From Deltaproteobacteria bacterium UBA4427 (GTDB lineage Bacteria; Myxococcota_A; UBA9160; UBA4427), in contig DGPZ01000019.1 in the NCBI GenBank assembly GCA_002390675.1, positions 10,329-74,328 of the forward strand: a stretch of 64,000 nucleotides of DNA, read 5' to 3'. How positions within the stretch are numbered: position 1 is the first letter of the stretch; each line of letters begins with the position of its first letter. Shown in pieces: positions 53,714-61,302 of this stretch. Under the pieces are notes generated by a model. That model worked only from the letters and a program-made list of their open reading frames with translations, searched no databases and was not told where the DNA came from. Both the position numbers and the translations under genes were made by a program.

Positions 53714-55485
53714 GTGCTCCGCCTTCACCGCCTTCAGCACAGAATGAACGCAGCGAAGCGCGAGGCGAGAGCCTTGACCTCGGCGACATTCTAGTACGTG
53801 AGACACGCCTATCGCCGGAGCAGCTCGAGCAAGCCCGGTTACGGCAGATCGAAAGCCATGAGCGCCTTGGAGATGTCCTCGTAGAGGAAGGCTTCCTGAA
53901 CGCGGATGAAGTACTTCACGCCTTAGGCCACCAGCAAGGACTCGAGGTCGTCGCCGCGATCGACCCCAGCGAGGTAAATGAATCCCTGCTCAGCGCCGTG
54001 CCGATTACGTTCGCTAAGCAGCATCGCGTCCTACCCCTCGCGTGGGTAAGCGAAGGCGTGCTCCGCGTCGCTGTCGCCGACCCACTCGAAGTCTCCCCAC
54101 TCGACGACCTGCACCTGTTATTCGATGGCGCCGAGATCGAAGTCGTCCTGGCCCGAGAACCGGTGATCCTGAATGCGATAAACCTCGCCTATGACCGGGG
54201 TACGCACTCCACCGACCAGCTCGCCGAGGAAGCAGAAGACGACCTCGACGCCCTCGGAAGTGAGCTCTCCCACACTCCTAAGGACCTACTCGAGTCAACG
54301 GATGACGCGCCGATTATTCGGCTCGTGAATTCAATGATGCAGCACGCCGTAAAAGAGCGCGCGAGCGATATCCACATCGAGCCTTTCGAGCACGAGATTC
54401 GCGTCCGCTTCCGCATCGACGATGTCCTCTACGAACCGATGAAGCCGCTGCCCCGTGCTTTGCAAGCCGCCATCGCTTCACGCATTAAGATCATGGGCAA
54501 CCTTGATATCGCGGAGAAGCGCTTGCCCCAGGATGGGCGCATCCGTCTGAAGATTGCAGGACGCAACTACGATGTGCGTCTCTCAACGGTCCCCGTCGCC
54601 CACGGCGAGCGCCTCGTACTTCGCCTCCTGCCAGACACGCAGGAGCTGCTCGATCTAAGCAAGATCGGCTTCAACGATACTCAGCTCCTAGCACTCGATC
54701 GCATTATCAGACGGCCTAACGGCATCTTCCTCGTCACGGGCCCGACGGGCTCCGGTAAGACGACCACGCTGCACGCAGCGCTGCACTCTATCAACGGGCC
54801 GGACAAGAACATCATCACGATCGAGGATCCGGTTGAAATTACCCAAGAAGGCGTCGGGCAGATCGAGGTCAACCCGAAAATCAGGCTGACCTTCGCCACC
54901 GGACTACGCGCGGTGCTTCGCCAGGATCCGAACGTCGTGCTCGTCGGGGAAATTCGAGATGTCGAAACCGCCGAGATCGCGATCCAGGCTTCGCTGACCG
55001 GTCACTTCGTGCTCTCGACACTACATACTAATGATGCAGCTAGTGCCCTGACACGCCTTGTCGACATGGGAGTGGAACCGTTCCTCGTGGGGTCTTCCCT
55101 CGTTGCGGTCCTCGCCCAGCGCCTCGTCCGTGTGCTCTGTTTAGAGTGCAAAGAGGCCTACACAACGACCGACGAAGAGCTGCGCGAGATCGGGTTCAAG
55201 CCGCCCGGCCGCCCTGTCACGCTCTATCGAGCCAAGGGTTGCCCGACCTGCAAGAGCACTGGGTACCGCGGACGACTTGGCATCTTCGAGCTCATGGCGA
55301 TCGATGACGAAATTCGCGGACTCGTGAGCAAGAACGTTGACGCGAAAACAATTAAGGCGGCGGCCACACGTAAGGGCATGGGAACCCTGCGTGCGGACGG
55401 AGCTCGCAAAGTGTTATCGGGCATCACCTCCGTGTCGGAAGTCATTCGCGCCACGGAAGAAGAAGGAGCCGCAGCGCAGGTGTGA
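53710..55485 (+). CDS. gspE: Type II secretion ATPase GspE
   Basis: 591 residues. N-terminal MshEN-type domain (SLDLGDILVRETRLSPEQLE), Walker A GPTGSGKTTTLHA, Asp box TIEDPVEI, Walker B LRQDPNVVLVGEIRD, and a zinc-binding tetracysteine module (VLCLECKEAY, then AKGCPTCKSTGYRG) typical of the GspE/PilB group. It powers pseudopilus assembly from the cytoplasmic side with GspL. GTG 53710 is the start because it overlaps the gspD stop (GTGA); the earlier frame at 53626 lies inside the SPOR-coding region and gives no domain sequence. Confidence 0.96.
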   Translation: MSAPPSPPSAQNERSEARGESLDLGDILVRETRLSPEQLEQARLRQIESHERLGDVLVEEGFLNADEVLHALGHQQGLEVVAAIDPSEVNESLLSAVPITFAKQHRVLPLAWVSEGVLRVAVADPLEVSPLDDLHLLFDGAEIEVVLAREPVILNAINLAYDRGTHSTDQLAEEAEDDLDALGSELSHTPKDLLESTDDAPIIRLVNSMMQHAVKERASDIHIEPFEHEIRVRFRIDDVLYEPMKPLPRALQAAIASRIKIMGNLDIAEKRLPQDGRIRLKIAGRNYDVRLSTVPVAHGERLVLRLLPDTQELLDLSKIGFNDTQLLALDRIIRRPNGIFLVTGPTGSGKTTTLHAALHSINGPDKNIITIEDPVEITQEGVGQIEVNPKIRLTFATGLRAVLRQDPNVVLVGEIRDVETAEIAIQASLTGHFVLSTLHTNDAASALTRLVDMGVEPFLVGSSLVAVLAQRLVRVLCLECKEAYTTTDEELREIGFKPPGRPVTLYRAKGCPTCKSTGYRGRLGIFELMAIDDEIRGLVSKNVDAKTIKAAATRKGMGTLRADGARKVLSGITSVSEVIRATEEEGAAAQV

Positions 55486-55561
55486 CGCTCGCCAAGAGTT
55501 CGACCGAGTCGCGCTCCGACACGATTAACGATGATCGACTAATCACTAACAACACCTATTT

Positions 55562-55577
55562 GATCAGCCATCTGATC
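55562..55577 (+). repeat. Hairpin between gspE and gspF
   Basis: GATCAG (55562-55567) and CTGATC (55572-55577) form a perfect six-pair stem with loop CCAT in the 124-base gap, 33 bases before the gspF start. It may be a processing or partial termination site that lowers the level of downstream genes; no U-run follows. Confidence 0.4.
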
Positions 55578-55609
55578 GCAGAGCAAGCTGGGAATCACGG
55601 AGAACTAAG

Positions 55610-56845
55610 GTGCCGGTCTACGCCTACAAAGGGGTGAACCAAGCGGGCAAGGCGAACAAGGGGACGGTCAGCGCGGACAGCGCTCGATCGGCGCGTGCGC
55701 AGATGCGCGCGAACGGTATTTTCCTGACCGAAATCGCCGAAACCGATGCAGGCGCCAGCACTACGCCCAAATCTGGCGGCAGCCGGTTCAACGTAGAGTT
55801 CAATCTCCCGACGCGGATACCGCCTATGGAACGCTCTATGGCGACGAGGCAGTTGTCCACACTCGTCTCCGCCGGCGTGCCGCTCGTGGAAGCGCTTAAC
55901 GCCCTCGTCGACCAGACGGAACATCGTGGCCTTAAGGGCGTCTTCGCTCATGTCCGAGATAAAGTGAATGAAGGCAGCTCTCTCGCAGACGCACTCGTCA
56001 CGACCGGCAAATTCGACAACCTTTACGTGTCGATGGTCCGCGCCGGCGAAGCGTCGGGCGCGCTAGAAGCTGTCCTGGATCGAATCGCCGACTATCTCGA
56101 GGACCAGGTTCGACTGAACAACCGCGTCCTTTCCATCCTCACCTATCCACTCTTCATGTTGCTCTTCGCGGTCGTTGTAGTCGGCGTGATGGTCACCCTC
56201 GTCCTCCCGCAGATCACAGAACTGCTCCTCGCCCAAGACCTAGAACTGCCCTGGTACACCGTCATGGTAATCGGCAGCTCTGACTTCTTACGCGGCTATT
56301 GGTGGCTTCTCATTCTGCTCGGCATCGCACTCGGCTACGGATACCGCGCGGTCGCGCGCACCGAAGGGGGCCGAAGCACCCTCGACCATTTCTGGCTCCG
56401 CTTCCCCGTGATCGGGCGTGTGATTCGCTTTCTCGCGATCGCCCGCTTCACTCGAACCATGGGATCACTCCTCGCCAGTAGCGTCAATATCGTCGAAGCC
56501 CTCAATATTGCCAGACACGTGTCGAATAACGCAGTATTCGAGGCCGCGGCGGATACCGCTCGCGAGAGCATCCTTGAGGGTTCCCCCCTCGCCGTCCCGC
56601 TCAAGGCATGCGGCCAGTTCCCGCCCATGGTGACCACCATGGTCGAGGTAGGAGAGCGCTCTGGAGACCTCGAGGGCATGCTGATCAAGGTCGCGGATAC
56701 CTACGAGGAACAGGTCGAAACCAGCGTATCCCGACTCACGTCCCTCATGGAACCCGTTCTCATCTTGGTCATGGTGGGCGTCGTCGGCATCATCATAATG
56801 GCCGTCCTTATGCCAATGCTTCAATTGACGGAGAACGTGGGTTAG
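55610..56845 (+). CDS. gspF: Type II secretion inner-membrane platform protein GspF
   Basis: 411 residues from GTG (GGAG upstream). Starts PVYAYKGVNQAGKANKGTV as the family does. Two homologous cytoplasmic GspF domains (VSAGVPLVEALNALVDQTE; LASSVNIVEALNIARHVSN) and three membrane helices (YPLFMLLFAVVVVGVMVTLV, WWLLILLGIALGYGY and PVLILVMVGVVGIIIMAVLM). It forms the base on which the pseudopilus assembles. The gap of 124 bases before it is the second largest in the operon. Confidence 0.95.
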   Translation: MPVYAYKGVNQAGKANKGTVSADSARSARAQMRANGIFLTEIAETDAGASTTPKSGGSRFNVEFNLPTRIPPMERSMATRQLSTLVSAGVPLVEALNALVDQTEHRGLKGVFAHVRDKVNEGSSLADALVTTGKFDNLYVSMVRAGEASGALEAVLDRIADYLEDQVRLNNRVLSILTYPLFMLLFAVVVVGVMVTLVLPQITELLLAQDLELPWYTVMVIGSSDFLRGYWWLLILLGIALGYGYRAVARTEGGRSTLDHFWLRFPVIGRVIRFLAIARFTRTMGSLLASSVNIVEALNIARHVSNNAVFEAAADTARESILEGSPLAVPLKACGQFPPMVTTMVEVGERSGDLEGMLIKVADTYEEQVETSVSRLTSLMEPVLILVMVGVVGIIIMAVLMPMLQLTENVG

Positions 56846-56946
56846 AACCATTTGACCTCGACTAACCTCATAGTCCCGGACGGCCGAAGAAAGAAATCGT
56901 ACCCACCCGAATTTCCCGGCCCTTGCCGGGTAGCCAGAGAGATCCG

Positions 56947-57486
56947 ATGACCGACTTTTATACCTCCGCTTCTTCTTCATATTCGAGCCCTTCCGTCTCC
57001 GCGCATATGCGTGAGGTGCCGTTTCCCGAGGCGCAACGCAATGCTCGACGTCACACGCGAGGCAGTGCGGGCTTCACCCTGATCGAGATCATGGCCGTCG
57101 TCGTGATCATGGGCATGCTGATGGCGACCCTCGCGGTTGGGATCAGTGGGCAGCTTGACCGCGCAACAATCGCCAACACAAAAACGCAGATCAACCGCAT
57201 CGAGCAGGCCCTTGAGTTCTACAAGCTGGACAACAAGCGATTCCCGAACGCCGATCAAGGCCTCGACGCCCTGCTCCGCCAGCCGACTGCGCCCCCAGTT
57301 CCTAAGAGCTACAACCCTGCTGGGTACATAAAGAGGGAGGCACTCCTAGATGCGTGGGACATGCCATTCCAGTATCGGATCCCTGGCTCTCATAACCCGT
57401 ACACCTTTGACATCTGGTCCTATGGTCCGGACGGCGTCGAAGGCGGTGACGACATCAAGAATTGGTCGGATGAAGGCGACGCCTAA
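56947..57486 (+). CDS. gspG: Major pseudopilin GspG
   Basis: 179 residues. Type III signal cleavage site AG|FTLIEIMAVVVIMGM, with the hydrophobic helix following, then the GspG body with GLDALLRQP, AWDMPFQYRIPG and the C-terminal DIWSYGPDGVEGGDDI, which matches the calcium site of major pseudopilins. The leader before cleavage is 42 residues with the ATG at 56947 (AGAGAG upstream), far longer than the usual 6-10; ATG 57007 would shorten it to 22. It overlaps gspH by 17 bases. Confidence 0.95.
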   Translation: MTDFYTSASSSYSSPSVSAHMREVPFPEAQRNARRHTRGSAGFTLIEIMAVVVIMGMLMATLAVGISGQLDRATIANTKTQINRIEQALEFYKLDNKRFPNADQGLDALLRQPTAPPVPKSYNPAGYIKREALLDAWDMPFQYRIPGSHNPYTFDIWSYGPDGVEGGDDIKNWSDEGDA

Positions 57487-58102
57487 TATACGTCGAGCTG
57501 GCTTCACGCTGATCGAGATCATGGCGGTCGTCGCCATCATGATGATGGTCACGGTCGTCGGGCTCCCTCGCATCGGGAATAACGCCTGGGATCCCCTCGA
57601 AGACGAGGCCGAGAATATCGCCCAGACGCTTCGCTTCGCTCGCCAACGAGCAATCATGACCGGCAAGCCCCATCGCCTCTTGATCGACCTTGAAGAAGGC
57701 GGCTATCAAATTGAATGGATGGTCACCGATGATCGCGCGTTAGGTGAGTCTTCGGGTGGCGACTTCGCGGGTGCACTCTTCGGTGGCGACGGCGGTAATA
57801 ATGCCGACGACGAAGGCGTTATCGACTTTACGCCCCCGCGTAAAGCCGAACGTGACTACTACCCGATCCCCCATCGACGGATGGGGACATTCCATTGGCT
57901 CGACGATTCACTCTTCTTTGTCGGCATCGAAAGCGATGCAGGCTGGGCCGAGGGTGGCGACTACGCGATCGTCTTCCATGTCGATGGCACGACCGATTCC
58001 GCGCTCGTTGAACTCTCAGACGCCGAAGATCACCATCTAACGTTGGCGATCGAACCGATCCTGCAACATGTCCGCCTATTTAAAGGTGGCGCACGGTCGT
58101 GA
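57470..58102 (+). CDS. gspH: Minor pseudopilin GspH
   Basis: 210 residues. Leader MKATPNIRRAG then FTLIEIMAVVAIMMMVTVVG, cut by the prepilin peptidase. The globular part (ENIAQTLRFARQRAIMTGKP) fits GspH, with a Gly/Asp-rich insert (GGDFAGALFGGDGGNNADDE). It joins the pseudopilus tip complex with GspI, J and K. The ATG at 57470 starts 17 bases before the gspG stop, and the gspI GTG at 58099 overlaps its stop. Confidence 0.92.
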   Translation: MKATPNIRRAGFTLIEIMAVVAIMMMVTVVGLPRIGNNAWDPLEDEAENIAQTLRFARQRAIMTGKPHRLLIDLEEGGYQIEWMVTDDRALGESSGGDFAGALFGGDGGNNADDEGVIDFTPPRKAERDYYPIPHRRMGTFHWLDDSLFFVGIESDAGWAEGGDYAIVFHVDGTTDSALVELSDAEDHHLTLAIEPILQHVRLFKGGARS

Positions 58103-58761
58103 TAAGCAGCCTCACGAGAAACGACCCCGCTCGCCCCCTGACCCGTCACCAAGCCCTGGGAGGCTTCACGCTTCTTGAGGTTCTTGCCGCCGTGATGATC
58201 TTCGCGACTGTGGTAACGATCTTAATTGGATCCAGCTCTGAAACGATCCATAGAGCCCAGATCTCACGGGATCGACTTCAAGCGAGTGAGATCGCAGACC
58301 GTGAGATGGCGATGCTCGAAGCTATTCTCAGTCAGCAGGAGGCCCTTCCCGAAGACAAAGAAGAACTCGGCGAAGAGTTCATGGTGCAAATGTGGTCCGA
58401 ACCTGCGCTCGAATCTCTTGGCGGTGGCGGTGGACGTGGGGGCAATTTTTCCGGTGACGCAGTCCAAGCACTCGCGAACGGAGATCAAGGCGCCGTTGGG
58501 ATCGGCCCGCTGATGGCTGCGCAAGTCCCAGGTATCGACGTATTTCTTCGTCGCTATGAGATCCGCGTCGAATGGACCGACGGAGCGGTTGTCGATAGTG
58601 TGCGGCGCACCACTTTTGCATTCGATTGGGAAGCTGCACGCGAAGCCCTTCCAGAGCTCTTCAAGGAAAACGGGGCGGAAGGCATTCCTGAAGGCGGGCT
58701 GGACGCGAACACGTTAGGCCAAGACGCAAAGGCACTGCTTCAGCAGTTACCGGGGGGGTGA
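58099..58761 (+). CDS. gspI: Minor pseudopilin GspI
   Basis: 220 residues from GTG. Cleavage block LGG|FTLLEVLAAVMIFATV, then helix and beta region (ISRDRLQASEIADREMAMLE). GspI is usually ~120-130 residues; here an acidic and Gly-rich insert (LGGGGGRGGNFSGDAVQA) plus a longer end (LFKENGAEGIPEGGLDANTL) nearly double it. The start overlaps the gspH stop (GTGA), and the stop overlaps gspJ (GTGA). Confidence 0.9.
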   Translation: MISSLTRNDPARPLTRHQALGGFTLLEVLAAVMIFATVVTILIGSSSETIHRAQISRDRLQASEIADREMAMLEAILSQQEALPEDKEELGEEFMVQMWSEPALESLGGGGGRGGNFSGDAVQALANGDQGAVGIGPLMAAQVPGIDVFLRRYEIRVEWTDGAVVDSVRRTTFAFDWEAAREALPELFKENGAEGIPEGGLDANTLGQDAKALLQQLPGG

Positions 58762-59819
58762 TCGTGCGAAATCCCCTGCGACAAACCTCGTCCCTCGGCG
58801 AACCGCGCGAGGTTCCCGCGAAGAATGAGCGAACCTCGTATGACCGTTCGCCTGGCCACGCCATGGGCTTCACGCTTATCGAAGTCGTTGCTGCCTTCTT
58901 CCTAACGACGGTCGTGCTCTTCTTCGTGACCGGCATCTTCAGTGAAAACGCGAAACAGCGCAGCGCAGCGGCGGAGTTACTTCGCGTAGAGACGACGGCG
59001 TCTGCGGCCCTCGACTTGATCGCACAAGATCTTGAAGGGACCGTATTCGTCACGCGCCCATCCGGCAGTGATCCGAGAAGCCATCCGTGGCGCTTCCTCG
59101 GGGAGGGATCGGGAGAGTTAGGCGCAAGTTTCGTGCGCTTCCAAACTCAGAATGTGCCCCGTGGAAACCTCGGTGAGAACGCGTCGACCTGGGTCGATAT
59201 CGCGTATTTCGTCACCGAGGAGGAAGCGGACGAAGACAGCGAAACAGAAGGACCGAGCTACACGCTCTGGCGGTGGAGATCGTCGCGGCCTCCGAGCGAA
59301 GCCGCGCAACGCGATCCCGATCCAGATGATCCCGCGTCCGCACGAGTCGCCGAAGGCCTTGCCGCATTCGGCGTCCGCTTCGTCGATCCCGAAGGCGGCG
59401 TCGTCGACGATTGGGATTCGGCCTTCGCTCCGGATGATGCACCGATCCCGATGGGCGTGGAGATCAATCTCATGCTCCATAGGCTTGCCCGTGAAGGCGA
59501 GACCGATTCCGGTGCACTTCTCATTCCTGGACGACTGCACGAACGCGTCGTCACGCTCGCTATGCATCGACCGATCGACCTCGACGTACTGATCAGCTTG
59601 GCCTCAAATTCAGACGGCGACCCGACCTGTGGCACGATCGCCGACTGCGCGGATTTCGGAGACGAATGGTTCGTCGACCTGCGCACGAGCGAATGCGACG
59701 GAGACGAGGAGCTCTGTAGCTTGCTTAACGCCTCAGCTGAGACCTGCTGGAGTGCGGTCGAAAAAGACTGGCCATCCATAGCGAACGAAGCCGCCGCCGA
59801 ATGCGAGGACCTCCTATGA
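58758..59819 (+). CDS. gspJ: Minor pseudopilin GspJ with cysteine-rich acidic tail
   Basis: 353 residues from GTG. Leader of about 36 residues, then AMG|FTLIEVVAAFFLTTVVLFF, and a beta-rich globular part (DLIAQDLEGTVFVTRP, LWRWRSSRPPSEAAQ). GspJ is normally ~200-240 residues. The extra is mostly at the C-terminus: residues 286-353 contain all six cysteines of the protein (positions 291, 297, 313, 320, 330, 349) in a strongly acidic context. These could form three disulfides in the periplasm. gspK starts within its stop (ATGA). Confidence 0.9.
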   Translation: MIVRNPLRQTSSLGEPREVPAKNERTSYDRSPGHAMGFTLIEVVAAFFLTTVVLFFVTGIFSENAKQRSAAAELLRVETTASAALDLIAQDLEGTVFVTRPSGSDPRSHPWRFLGEGSGELGASFVRFQTQNVPRGNLGENASTWVDIAYFVTEEEADEDSETEGPSYTLWRWRSSRPPSEAAQRDPDPDDPASARVAEGLAAFGVRFVDPEGGVVDDWDSAFAPDDAPIPMGVEINLMLHRLAREGETDSGALLIPGRLHERVVTLAMHRPIDLDVLISLASNSDGDPTCGTIADCADFGDEWFVDLRTSECDGDEELCSLLNASAETCWSAVEKDWPSIANEAAAECEDLL

Positions 59820-61102
59820 GTCGCCCTCTTCGCTCTGGCTACCTACCGAATGTGCAACGCACTCGGCGTTCGGAACGAGGCATCGTGCTCGCAATCGTCC
59901 TCGTCATGATTTTCGCGCTCGTCACCGCCGTCTATGCATTTCAACATCGCGCCATCATCGACAACACCATTGCTGCCAACCGACTCGAATCAGCCGAAGC
60001 GGATGCCCTCGCCAAAGGCGGTCTTCGCCTTGCCGAAGTCATCGTCATGATCGTCCGCGCGAAGTATGTTCAAGGCGACGCCGGGAGCAGTGGCCTCGGT
60101 GAACAAGACCTCCCCGGCAAAAGCAATACAACGCCGGAGCTCAGCCTTGGCAACGTTGAAGGTGGCGAAGCCGCTGCCGCGGACGCCTTATGGCAAGGCA
60201 TCGGCGGCGCTCCGATCGACATCGATGACGAGCGGCGACTCCGAATCGACATTGAAGACGAAGGCGCCAAGCTTAACCTCAATGCGCTCGTTCCTGCGAG
60301 GCCCGCGGAGGAAGACTTAGGCGGAGGTGTTGGTAGAGGTAACGGATCGGATTCAGAAGGACGAGATGACGATGACGAGCCTTCGCTTTCGGACCGGGAT
60401 GACGGAGAGGGATCGAGTGCGAGCGAGGAAGCGGTCGAGTATCTGACCGCGGTCATCGAATACGTCATAGACGGGATGGAAGGCGACGCACAAGACAAGC
60501 GATACGACCCTGCCGCGATTGCGGAAAATATCCTCGACTTTATGGATGGCGATCAAACATCGCTCGGCGGACGTGGTGAAAACGAATACTACCGACGCCA
60601 GGATCCACCCTATGAAGCGTGGAACCGCCCGCTGCTCTCGGTCGATCAACTCGGCCTTGTCGAAGATGTCGATGCACGACTCCTCAGCGAACTTCGTCAC
60701 TACGTAACGGTCCACCCAATTGCGGGAACCTCCGGAATCAATATCAACCGCGCCGCACCCTGGGTTCTAAAACTCGTATATGCCGGAACGAGCGGAAACA
60801 TGAGGCTAATCGATGATCGCCTCGCCGAGGATCTCTACAAACTTCGGGACAAGGGCAAACTGGTGTGCGACGACGCGGGCGGCGACCTCAGATGCGTCCC
60901 AATAGGCGAAGTCGGGAACGGCGATCTCGGCAATGGCAGCGTCTACCCGGTTGCCGCCCTGCCGGCCAAGCCAGAGGTCTTTAGAGTGACCGTCACCGCC
61001 ACCGTCGGCACGATCGATCGCCGCTTCGAAGCGATCTACGACACCCGGCCGAATCCGGGGCCTCAGCTGCTATCCTGGCGACGCCTGCGGGGAGAAGATT
61101 GA
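59816..61102 (+). CDS. gspK: Minor pseudopilin GspK (pseudopilus tip protein)
   Basis: 428 residues. Cleavage region SERG|IVLAIVLVMIFALVTAV lacks the usual +5 Glu, as is typical of GspK. The globular body has LEEARLAEAL-like packing (DALAKGGLRLAEVIVMIV), a Gly/Asp/Ser-rich acidic insert (residues ~162-206), then VEYLTAVIEYVIDG, NILDFMDGDQ and YRRQDPPYEAWNRPLLSVDQ, which match the family calcium site region. Longer than the usual ~320-330 residues because of the insert. ATG 59816 overlaps the gspJ stop (ATGA). A 200-base gap follows before gspL. Confidence 0.92.
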   Translation: MSRPLRSGYLPNVQRTRRSERGIVLAIVLVMIFALVTAVYAFQHRAIIDNTIAANRLESAEADALAKGGLRLAEVIVMIVRAKYVQGDAGSSGLGEQDLPGKSNTTPELSLGNVEGGEAAAADALWQGIGGAPIDIDDERRLRIDIEDEGAKLNLNALVPARPAEEDLGGGVGRGNGSDSEGRDDDDEPSLSDRDDGEGSSASEEAVEYLTAVIEYVIDGMEGDAQDKRYDPAAIAENILDFMDGDQTSLGGRGENEYYRRQDPPYEAWNRPLLSVDQLGLVEDVDARLLSELRHYVTVHPIAGTSGININRAAPWVLKLVYAGTSGNMRLIDDRLAEDLYKLRDKGKLVCDDAGGDLRCVPIGEVGNGDLGNGSVYPVAALPAKPEVFRVTVTATVGTIDRRFEAIYDTRPNPGPQLLSWRRLRGED

Positions 61103-61302
61103 TGAAGTGACCGATTGCGGTTCGACGGGAGTCTTCGTAGAACAAACGATGCGAGCAAAAGCGCTGCATGGCTTCCGCACAGACATCAAAACATGTACGA
61201 AAAGCACAGGCTACAAGGCGAGCAGGACGATTAAATAGGAACCGGCATCCTACGGGACCGGCGATGGGCAAAGAGCCCATCATCATGGGGGAACAACGAT
61301 AA
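61103..61302 (+). other. 200-base gap within the gsp operon, between gspK and gspL
   Basis: No gene is supported. It contains the AAAGA-loop hairpin at 61263-61281 and a direct repeat ACCGGC. Most gsp genes overlap, so this gap is an exception and may hold a promoter, processing site or regulatory RNA element. Confidence 0.5.
61263..61281 (+). repeat. AAAGA-loop hairpin ahead of gspL
   Basis: GATGGGC (61263-61269) and GCCCATC (61275-61281) form a perfect seven-pair stem with loop AAAGA, 21 bases before the gspL start. Loop and stem length match the hairpin ahead of gspC (50202-50220), although stem sequences differ. Confidence 0.6.
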
